Positions 31,101 through 38,115 of a stretch of 38,115 nucleotides of DNA are shown piece after piece. This DNA comes from Welwitschia mirabilis (lineage: Eukaryota; Gnetophyta; Gnetopsida; Welwitschiales), in the NCBI GenBank assembly GCA_051453625.1, contig JBOZIK010000001.1:123098396-123136510 (forward strand). Direction: 5' to 3'. Under the pieces are notes generated by a model. The model was not told the origin of the DNA, ran no database searches, and saw only the letters and a list, made by a program, of their open reading frames with translations. The position numbers were made by a program, and so were the translations under genes. Each line of letters opens with the position of its first letter. The stretch's first letter is position 1.

Positions 31101-31300
31101 GATTTTCTAGGAATAAGAGGAGGAAAATAAAAATGCTACAAATAGAAATATTGTTTTATCAACTAAACTAGGATAGCACAAACCAAATAACAAACCATAA
31201 TATAGTCTTACGATATTTGCAAAATTGTATTTTAGTTTTGATAGTCTAGATAGTATGTTGATGATTTGAACAACACCAATATGTCTAGCATGGATTATTT
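28190..31300 (-). other. Exon-like open segments of unknown identity, minus strand
   Basis: Several short open segments on the minus strand end at plausible 5' splice sites: VVQIINILSRLSKLKYNFAN before GTAAGA (near 31285-31212); RQDDCIRKDCSSKAHEAMKP before a GTATAA (near 30830-30770); CDAVILNYKLEDGTTHSISS (near 30222-30160); DLNVVDSSLMMYESSCASMH before GTACTG (near 29825-29757); FLEDQIINLN before GTAAGA (near 29673-29643); and EIFNNYASEKFYGILGKVLF, open to a CAAGGTAAGG donor at about 28545. They read more like protein than the surrounding DNA, but I recognise no family and cannot link them into one transcript. A decayed host gene or transposon gene is possible; so is chance. Confidence 0.25.
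30376..30552 (+). other. Open segment of about 59 codons, plus strand, unidentified
   Basis: Open from a TAG at about 30373 to TAA near 30558 without an ATG start; it includes NVEKPSVVLAYHTLKNINTR and FGNEFLAIMEGHVYRYSP. Composition is protein-like, but no family is recognised. Confidence 0.25.
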
Positions 31301-31309
31301 ATTCATTAT

Positions 31310-31900
31310 TTTATGAACTATTCTATGCTACATAAATATAATAAGGAACTACCTCACACTAAATATGGCCCATAAGTAGAGACAATATAAGCAATACTAA
31401 TTCATTTTCTCCTATAGAGTTATTTCAATTATTTCATAATGCTCTTCTATAACTCAAAAGTCATTCTAAAATGGAAATTTTCTGTATAAAAAATTACACT
31501 GGTAAAGATGGCACTTTCTTGACCTTATAATTTTTACAGTCTTATGTAATTTATTTAATCAAATTTGTGTGTCCATTTGTCATTGTGTTTATTATGTAAC
31601 TCCAAGTGCATCTTGAGATAACATGTTCACTTTTGTGGATTGTTAAGACTCTTCATTTGTCAGACTTTTATAGATTGCAAGGATTTTTTTTATCTTTATA
31701 ATTAAGCCCTCAAAGATTCAACCTTAAAACATGCAGCAAATGAATAGGCATTATAAGAAATCATTTTTATCATAGTGTAAGGCTTTCTTAAGCACCACAC
31801 TTATATGCCATTTTATCATAAGAATTAGAAAAGTACTAAAATTTAAGAGAATAATTTATCATTATTCCCTCATACTTATTAGGCCCTTATATCTCTAAAC
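31310..31900. other. AT-rich stretch, nothing recognised
   Basis: No domain, repeat or RNA gene seen. Confidence 0.4.
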
Positions 31901-32703
31901 AAAAAAAAACTAATATTCTAGGGAATCTATGATTTTGTGAGATAATTATAAATAGTAAGAGTTTGCTAAAAACTTCATGATTATAATCAAGGATTTTTTT
32001 TAGAAAATCATGGGTTTGCATACTAATAGGATCGAGAACCCTAAAGGGGGAGGGGGAGAATAGGTTCTTTAAAAAAATTAAATAAAATGAACTCATGATA
32101 TAATAAAAACTTGCTCAAAATAACTTGCTAACAAATTCATGCATGCAAAGAAAAGCTAACAGTATTCAAAGTAATGAAACTAACTAAAAGCATAAAATAC
32201 CGAATGGATGCACGCAGGATTTTATAGTGGTTTGGGAAACTTCCTACTCCACTCTTAATGATCAGCTTATCCTCAAGTTTAATCCACATCTTTCTTAATT
32301 CTTTCAAGTACTGTAAGTTAACTTGTAACCTTTACATATAGACTTTTTCATGCTAAGTCTCAACCTTTCCAATCGGACTTTTGCAAGATTAGTCTTAACC
32401 TTCATAGGATGTAATAGTGATGATGAGAATGCCTTGATGCATAAATATCATTCATTCTTTAGTACAATGATTTCAATGAAGTGCTTCTCCTGTAGATAAT
32501 GTCATCATAAAGTGCAAGATCTAACTTTGAATGTATAAATATAACAAATAATGGAAATTCCTTGGTCAAGAGTACAAATGCCAAGATATAATAGTGAATA
32601 TCACAAGATTTTAGTACTTTTATTAAGAGTCAAAAAAGGTTTTTTAGTCTTCTCTATCTTGAATATTTATATTGGAAGGCTTTTAGGATTTATTACAATT
32701 GAA

Positions 32704-33458
32704 AATGCACTTCTAGTGGCTATAAATGGCTGGGAAATGGATATCTAACAAATACAAAATAGATAGAAAATTTTAGTTCTATTTTAGTTGGTCGACCCCT
32801 TAAAAATCTAGTCAACCCCATCTAGTGTCGTGACTTACACACCTGAGTGAAGTTTTCATTCATCTTAGTTTCTTATGGCTCCATGTCAAGTTGACCCCTT
32901 AGGGTCTGGTCGACCCCCATCCGGTCATTTACAATTTTGTCTGGTCGCCCGTTAGTCCTGATAAAAGTTCATTCCAATTTGCTGCATCAGATCGGTCGAC
33001 CCCTTTAGGTGTCTGGTCGACCCCATGACGATCGACTCAGGGATATCAGCTGCACAGTGCTCAGGTCTGGTCGACCTCTTCAAAGGTCTGGTCGACCTCT
33101 TGACAATTGGTTCAGGAGTACTGTTCTCAGGTTTACAAATCCGGTCGACCCTATCAAGGGTCCGGTCGACCCCTTGTCATTCGGTTCAGGAGTACTGTTC
33201 TCAGGTTCACAAATCTGGTCGACCCCTTTGAATTGAATTCAATTTTGAGTGTCTACTCTAGGTGTGGTCGACCCATTAAAAGTTCTATCGACCCCTCAAA
33301 AGGATAAGTGAACTTGAAAGGTTTCTAGTGATCAAATTTCAACATTCATGGCTTCAGCATTTAACCTGTAAATTGTTAACATTTTCTGCACAAGATACAC
33401 AAAATTTGCTACATAGAAAGCATTAGTTTGACATCAATTGGCAAAACATAATCTAACA
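32704..33458 (-). repeat. LTR segment shared with 36588-37280 (copy 1)
   Basis: Starts AATGCACTTCTAGTGGCTAT and ends GCAAAACATAATCTAACA. Alignable throughout with the right copy. It has about 60 bp more because of one extra repeat unit, and keeps ten perfect GTCGACC heptamers against three in the other copy. Confidence 0.85.
33001..33240. repeat. 75-bp tandem repeat with paired GTCGACC boxes, three units
   Basis: The anchor (G)ACTCAGG / GGTTCAGG occurs at 33034, 33109 and 33183 (periods 75 and 74). Each unit then has CTGTTCTCAGG-like sequence and two GGTCGACC boxes about 22 bp apart. Overlapping open frames in all three + frames here are by-products of the repeat. Confidence 0.8.
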
Positions 33459-33561
33459 ATTTTAACCATTATTGAATTGTTTTGCATGCTGGTTTTGTCC
33501 TACTATTGCATACTTCTAGGGACATTTAGCTTGACTATTTGGAGATACAAGGTATGTTATT

Positions 33562-34183
33562 TAGTGTTGCAAGACTCAAACTCACCCCTCGACTCGACTA
33601 GGGGAAAAACTCGTGATTTGGCTCCACTTGGGAGCCGACTCGACATAGGCTTGGGAGTTAAAAAGTCACTAAAGAGTCTTTTTTAAGCATTTTAAACACA
33701 ATTTTAAGGATTTCAATAGCATTTTTAGACTTCTTACACTACATTAAGACATTTAAATGTAAAATATACGATGTATTGATATGTTTTATAGAATAGTTTT
33801 GTAAATCATAACTGTGGGCAACATTTTTATAATTTTCATCAAGGAAAACTGAAGCACAAATCAAAAGTTGAACACCCATATACCAATCCTCTTCAAAAGT
33901 CCTCTCCCAATACAAAATGAGTGAAATCTATGTTAGAATAGAGGAGATAGGGTTCCTTATAGTCCAAAACACTGCTAAGCCCCATCAAATATCTTTAAAA
34001 AAGTGTTTTAAAATCTAATTTTTCCCTCCCCTTGACTTGATGAGACTCGGCGAGACTCGCAAACTTGCAAAGATTCACGGATTTTGCAGTCAGGCTCGGA
34101 CTGAAGCAAACTGATTTGTGAGTCTTTAGCGACTCAGAACTCAGCAAGTACTTGTAGAGACTCGGCGACTTTTATAACATTGA
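33562..34183. mobile_element. Candidate non-autonomous DNA element with GACTC-rich ends
   Basis: Both ends are rich in GACTCG/GAGTC words (CTCGACTCGACTAGG, GCCGACTCGACAT on the left; GAGACTCGGCGAGACTCGC, GAGACTCGGCGAC on the right), while the middle is AT-rich. Outer ends are imperfect inverted repeats: TAGTGTTGCAAGACTC at 33562 and the complement of GACTTTTATAACATTG at 34182, with about 10 of 15 positions equal. This resembles hAT-type non-autonomous elements with subterminal repeats. An 8-bp target duplication was not found. Confidence 0.5.
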
Positions 34184-34189
34184 TCTTGA

Positions 34190-34556
34190 TGTGAGCAAGC
34201 ATTGAGCTCAAGAAAGACAAGAAGGTAAAAATAACTCGACTACATGGAAACTGAGATGCCTTCATAGGACATTACCTTACCACATGGGAGCATGAAATCT
34301 ACACGTGGAGAAGTTAGTTGGTTATAAGCAAAGGTAAGTTATTAGTTATGATAACTGAGCTCAAAAGACGTATTGCTCTCTAAATAGCTATTGGTGTCAT
34401 GTAAAATAAAAAGCATCAAAGAAACAAGAAGAGATTAAAAAAAAAAATCCTATAGAGAACCATAAAATTGTAGCCATACCCTAGTATAGTTAGTGTAGAA
34501 TACAGAAAACAATCAAGAAGGGTTTCTTCTCCAAAATAAAAGGATGATATTAACGT
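34190..34556. other. Non-coding stretch
   Basis: No domain or repeat recognised. Confidence 0.4.
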
Positions 34557-34763
34557 CTATGTTGTATCTATTCTTGATGTAATCACTTCAACTCTCATCT
34601 GCTTTGACTTGCAATTTATTTTAAATATTATCCATCGATGATGCACCTCTATATTGACATGATTTTGTCGTACATCTTTGCACATGATCTCTTGATCCAA
34701 TCCCAGTTTTAAGTCATGATCCAATGCCCCTCCTGGGGTTGTAGCCTCACGGTGTATCACCAT
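34557..34763 (-). CDS. Unidentified 68-codon open frame, minus strand
   Basis: ATG-initiated and terminated by TAG. Starts MVIHREATTPGGALDHDLKL, and the remainder is charged and not low-complexity. Upstream on the minus strand lies a C/T-rich, CpG-containing region that looks like a promoter or leader. No family recognised; it could be a first exon or an element leader ORF. Confidence 0.3.
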   Translation of the reverse strand: MVIHREATTPGGALDHDLKLGLDQEIMCKDVRQNHVNIEVHHRWIIFKINCKSKQMRVEVITSRIDTT

Positions 34764-35235
34764 TTTTCCATCGACCTAGCATAGAAACGGAGGGCGGCGA
34801 CCAGACCAAGGATCACCCCAGAAAAATTAGAACACACCCTAGAAAACAATGAAGCAACGTGTCAAAAAGCAACAATGCATGGGAGCGGATCACAAAAACA
34901 AACGACACTGCAATAGATCATAGAAGTAAGAGTGTCATAGAGGAGGGCCAAAAAAAAATGTGAAAAGAGAGTAGAGGCAACGGGAGGAAGAGCGCTTACA
35001 CAGGAACGGTGAGGGGGAACAAAAAAACGCGGATGCAAGAACAACCGCGAGGCGAGAAAAGGGCAAAACGAAAAGACAGAGCACGCAACGCTTCAGATAC
35101 AACAATAAAGAGCAACATGCAACAAATAATAAGATGCTAGCCAGTAAGAAGAAGCAACGCTCACAGCAAACGACAATATTCTGCGAGATCGACGATGACA
35201 CTAGGATTATAGCACAGTGAACAACATAACCACGA
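34764..35235 (-). promoter_or_regulatory. CpG-containing, pyrimidine-rich (minus strand) patch
   Basis: This 470-bp patch is markedly less AT-rich than its surroundings and has many CpG dinucleotides (CCGCGAGGCGAG, GCACGCAACGCTT, AAAACGCGGATG). Long minus-strand frames here (34862-35044, 34935-35201) are Cys/Leu/Ser/Phe-rich with no motif and probably reflect pyrimidine richness. It may be a 5' leader/promoter of a minus-strand gene or an LTR leader. Confidence 0.35.
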
Positions 35236-35815
35236 CATTACAGGAGAAGGTGGTTTTCAATAAGAAACGTAAGAGGCCTACATATCATCTCTCTTTTTTT
35301 TTTTTTTTTTTAAATTTGATGAGGGTCTTATAAGTAAACGTTATTCCCACCACATGTATTTGAAAAAAAAAACAAAAAGAGAAATACATTTTAGTTATCC
35401 TTATTAGATTACGGAATGGAGAAGATATTGACCTCTTGTTGATTATTAGTTAGTTTTCAAATTTTAAATAAATTGTGGTTGTCTAAAACTTAAATGTCCT
35501 TCACTTGTTATTGAAAATATAAGTTTTCAATCCCGTAATGGTTCAAGTTCAATATTCTTTGGGTCTTGTTTTTCTTAAATAATTTCGTTTCTAAATGCAA
35601 AGTCATAGCCCTCATCCATTTAGGTTAATTTTCTTAAAATAATTTATTTCCCTTTTAGAAGTTGTATATTGCATACACATTTATTTTGCACTATTGTTAG
35701 TCTGTGTTTTTGTCTATCCAAAATTTAATTCCCAATCACCTTTTAAGCATAATAAAATGCCATTGGCCATCAAATAGACTAAAAGATGTTGACTTTTAAG
35801 AAAGATTCATAAACA
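35236..35815. other. AT-rich stretch with an 18-T homopolymer run
   Basis: A T-run at about 35293-35310 is followed by AAATTTGATGAGG. Nothing else recognised. Confidence 0.45.
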
Positions 35816-36235
35816 ACTCAGTCAAACTGTTAACAACTTAGTCGAGAATAGTTAAAAAGGAGGGGGCGGTGTTAAAGCGTATCAAATAGTTAAGGAACAG
35901 GCGTCAAATCCCAGTTAAACCAAGATTATCAAATCCAATCAAACCGCCCAATCAAAAACAGTCAAAATTAGTTAAGGCAAAAATATCAAATGGTTAAACT
36001 TAGTCAACAACATTATAACGTCAAGGCCAAGTTCCCAAAATCTATCAAAATGAAGTCGGTCAATCACAATCAACCTAGTCAAATTTAGTCAGCCTAATCA
36101 AACCCTGTCAAAGTCATAGTCAAGCTTAGTCAAAGTTAGTTAATGACAGTCAAACTTAGTCAAGGTTAGTCAAACTCAATTAAACACTGTCAAACTAGGT
36201 CAAATCATCAAATCAAGTTTAAACTCAGTCAAATC
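35816..36235. repeat. Cluster of GTCAA words (TTGAC W-box cores on the minus strand)
   Basis: At least sixteen GTCAA pentamers occur in about 420 bp, all on the + strand, often as TAGTCAAACTTAGTCAAGGT-like direct repeats with about 10-bp spacing near 36115-36175. Twelve are preceded by A or G, giving full TTGACY W-box elements on the minus strand. The array is irregular, so it is either a degenerate simple repeat or a regulatory cluster. Confidence 0.7.
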
Positions 36236-36347
36236 ACCATTAAACCAACCAAATCACCTATCATCGCATGACATTAGAACTAATCTAGCGCTTACGGGAA
36301 ATTCTCGTATACAATGGGCAGGGTAAATTTCCACTTGCATCTGTAAA

Positions 36348-36487
36348 GATTGTTGAGAACAAATATGTTTTAATGATGAGATCAACAAAATTATTCGCAA
36401 GTCAAAAGTAATAGCTCAAATCTGAAAAGCAAAACTTGTCGAAGGAAGCTCAAGAAAACCAGGAAAATTATACTGGGACGTCCGGAA
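36348..36487 (+). mobile_element. Start of a copia-type LTR, plus orientation (truncated by gap)
   Basis: TGTTGAGAACAAATATGTTT followed by TAATGATGAGATCAACAAA matches the TGTTG...TATGTTTTGATGAT..CAACAA starts of Sire/Maximus-type LTRs. The stretch before the gap ends GGGACGTCCGG. No polypurine tract lies upstream. Confidence 0.45.
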
Positions 36488-36587
36488 NNNNNNNNNNNNN
36501 NNNNNNNNNNNNNNNNNNNNNNNNNNNNNNNNNNNNNNNNNNNNNNNNNNNNNNNNNNNNNNNNNNNNNNNNNNNNNNNNNNNNNNN
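36488..36587. other. Assembly gap (100 N)
   Basis: It joins a plus-oriented LTR start to the interior of a minus-oriented LTR, so the junction is unverified. Confidence 0.95.
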
Positions 36588-37280
36588 AATGCACTTCTAG
36601 TGGCTATAAATGGCTGGGAAATGGATATCTAACAAATACAAAATAGATAGAAAATTTTAGTTCTGTTCTAGTCGGTCAACCCCTTAAAAATCTAGTCAAT
36701 CCCATCTAGTGTCGTGACTTACACAGGTCACCTGAGTGAAGTTTTCATTCATCTTAGTTTCTTACGGCTCCATGTCAAGTTGACCCCTCAGGGTCCGGTC
36801 GCCTGTAATTCTGTCTAGTCATCCATCAGTCTTGATAAAAGATCACTCCAATTTCCTGCATTAGGTTTGGTCGACCCCTTCAAGTGTCCGGTTGAACCCA
36901 TGACAATCGACTCAAGGATATTAGCTGCACAGTGCTCAAGTTCAGTCGACCCCTTCAAAGGTTTGGTTAATCGCTTGACAATTAGTTCAGGAGTCATGTT
37001 CTCAACATTACAGGTTCAGTCAACCCCATCAGAAACTCGGTTGACCCCTGTGAATTCATTTCAATTGTAAGAGTATGCTCCAAATGCAGTCGACCCTTTG
37101 AAAGTCTGGTTGACCCCTCAAGAGGATAAGTGGACTTGACAGATTTCTACTAATCAGATTTTGACATTCATGACTTCAGCATCTAACCTACAAGTTGTTA
37201 ACATTTTCTATATAAGATACACAAAATTTGCTATACAAAAAATATTAGTTTGACATCAATTGGCAAAACATAATCTAACA
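36588..37280 (-). repeat. Copia 3' LTR, minus orientation (copy 2, truncated by gap)
   Basis: Homologous to 32704-33458. On the minus strand it begins TGTTAGATTATGTTTTGCCA directly after a polypurine tract. It has two of the 75-bp units and three intact GTCGACC heptamers; most others read GTCAACC or GTTGACC. The left part is lost in the gap. Confidence 0.8.
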
Positions 37281-37295
37281 ATTTCCCCCTTTGAC
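37281..37295 (-). promoter_or_regulatory. Copia polypurine tract, minus strand
   Basis: Minus strand reads GTCAAAGGGGGAAAT immediately before the LTR start at 37280, the standard layout for copia elements. Confidence 0.78.
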
Positions 37296-37439
37296 ATTGA
37301 CGGTAAATAATACTTAGTTGTAAAAATATTTAAGACTGAGAAAACTCCTCCTCATAAAATGCCTATCATTCTTTGCAAAATATTAATCTTTTTGAAAAAA
37401 ATAAAGATATTTTGATAAATCTAATTTTGTGCTAAAATA
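37296..37439. other. Copia 3' untranslated region, left part
   Basis: Non-coding AT-rich sequence between the polypurine tract and the gap. Confidence 0.5.
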
Positions 37440-37884
37440 NNNNNNNNNNNNNNNNNNNNNNNNNNNNNNNNNNNNNNNNNNNNNNNNNNNNNNNNNNNNN
37501 NNNNNNNNNNNNNNNNNNNNNNNNNNNNNNNNNNNNNNNNNNNNNNNNNNNNNNNNNNNNNNNNNNNNNNNNNNNNNNNNNNNNNNNNNNNNNNNNNNNN
37601 NNNNNNNNNNNNNNNNNNNNNNNNNNNNNNNNNNNNNNNNNNNNNNNNNNNNNNNNNNNNNNNNNNNNNNNNNNNNNNNNNNNNNNNNNNNNNNNNNNNN
37701 NNNNNNNNNNNNNNNNNNNNNNNNNNNNNNNNNNNNNNNNNNNNNNNNNNNNNNNNNNNNNNNNNNNNNNNNNNNNNNNNNNNNNNNNNNNNNNNNNNNN
37801 NNNNNNNNNNNNNNNNNNNNNNNNNNNNNNNNNNNNNNNNNNNNNNNNNNNNNNNNNNNNNNNNNNNNNNNNNNNNNNNNNNNN
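37440..37884. other. Assembly gap (445 N)
   Basis: A run of N inside the minus-strand copia element. Confidence 0.95.
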
Positions 37885-38007
37885 ACTACCAACTTTCATT
37901 GAAGGGCCTATAAAATTGAGAGGGTCTGGGTGACTAGACTTTTATGCTAGTTGACTAATCACATTTGATTGACTGAATCAATGATCTGGTCGACCATCCT
38001 GCAGTCA

Positions 38008-38115
38008 GTCATGAGATAGCGAGATAATTCCTAGTTCATTTTTGAGATGAAGAAAAATATTAAAATTTAAGGGTTTAGTAAAAATATCTACCAGCTATTG
38101 GTCTGTACTCATAAA
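38008..38115 (-). pseudogene. C-terminal end of copia RNase H, minus strand
   Basis: From the right edge, the minus strand reads STDQ, a stop, LVDIFTKPLN, then FLHLKNELGII and a TGA at about 38008. This matches the C-terminus of Sire/Maximus-type copia polyproteins (STDKQLADIFTKPL....F..LR.ELGI). It fixes the orientation of this element: coding part to the right, 3' LTR at 36588-37280. One in-frame stop shows decay; the rest lies outside the window. Confidence 0.8.

Larger units (their letters stand above)
31930..33458 (-). mobile_element. Copia LTR, minus orientation, probably solo (copy 1)
   Basis: The right end reads, on the minus strand, TGTTAGATTATGTTTTGCCA, the same LTR start seen at 37280 where a polypurine tract precedes it. 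Here the neighbouring base run (ATTTTAACC on +) has no polypurine tract, so this end faces flanking DNA. Inside lie the GTCGACC array (32790-33290), a TTTATAGTGGTTTGGGAAAC / CTACTCCACTC block (32222-32258) and ACCCTAAAGGGGGAGGGGGA (32038-32057), both common in LTRs of Sire/Maximus-type copia elements. The left boundary is uncertain, and no PBS is visible to the left. Confidence 0.6.

Noticed and set aside
33009-33307. Three overlapping + strand frames rich in SGRP/VDPF repeats
   Set aside because: They are translations of the GTCGACC tandem repeat inside an LTR in all three frames.
34862-35201. Cys/Leu/Phe-rich minus-strand frames that could pass as membrane or secreted proteins
   Set aside because: Two frames overlap with similar bias, which indicates pyrimidine-rich DNA and not a real protein.
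36815-37070. Open frames on both strands in the right LTR copy
   Set aside because: Same repeat, homologous to the left LTR; no coding role.
1-38115. tRNA or rRNA genes, CRISPR arrays, bacterial operons
   Set aside because: No cloverleaf, rRNA core or regular spacer-repeat pattern was seen by eye; the tRNA-like words present are retrotransposon primer-binding sites.

Overview
The window looks like nuclear DNA from a land plant with a large, transposon-rich genome. It is strongly AT-rich and has no bacterial-type operons. I found no intact host gene, tRNA or rRNA. Almost every stretch with recognisable coding similarity is a decayed retrotransposon: plant L1-type LINEs, Ty3/gypsy elements of the Athila/Tat type, and Ty1/copia elements. 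All carry stops and frameshifts. I cannot name the species. Eleven N-runs interrupt the assembly, and several have the same sequence on both sides.

Layout. 1-1470: a LINE fragment (reverse transcriptase), + strand. 1571-6383: a second, longer copy of the same LINE family, with AP-type endonuclease, reverse transcriptase, zf-RVT zinc finger, an unassigned stretch, a clear DnaJ (J-domain) segment, and a 3' end with an A15 tail. About 7640-9400: a decayed gypsy gag on the minus strand; its possible primer-binding site, leader and LTR lie at 9500-11300. 11300-13960: AT-rich non-coding DNA with two G-quadruplex-prone runs and a diverged direct duplication.

13960-26050 is a nested structure. A minus-strand Athila/Tat-type pol (RNase H tail at 25.8-26.0 kb, integrase at 14.0-15.08 kb) was split by a plus-strand copia element at 15078-25781. 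The copia has LTR, PBS, gag, protease, integrase, RT, RNase H, polypurine tract and LTR in order. Its 5' LTR was then interrupted by about 2.6 kb that includes LTR-like sequence with a TATA box. 26030-26345 holds a tandem array of hairpin-forming units. 27145-31900 is mostly unexplained AT-rich DNA with short exon-like open segments on the minus strand.

31900-38115: two copies of a copia LTR in minus orientation (one ending at 33458, one at 36588-37280) packed with GTCGACC boxes; a polypurine tract and the C-terminal copia RNase H of the right-hand element; a GACTC-rich element with imperfect inverted ends; a CpG-containing patch with minus-strand open frames; and a 400-bp cluster of GTCAA boxes (W-box cores on the minus strand).

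The most notable items are the J-domain inside a LINE 3' region, the three-level nest, the GTCAA cluster, and the GTCGACC arrays, whose two copies differ in repeat number and in apparent CpG decay. Nothing here reads as a working multi-gene system.
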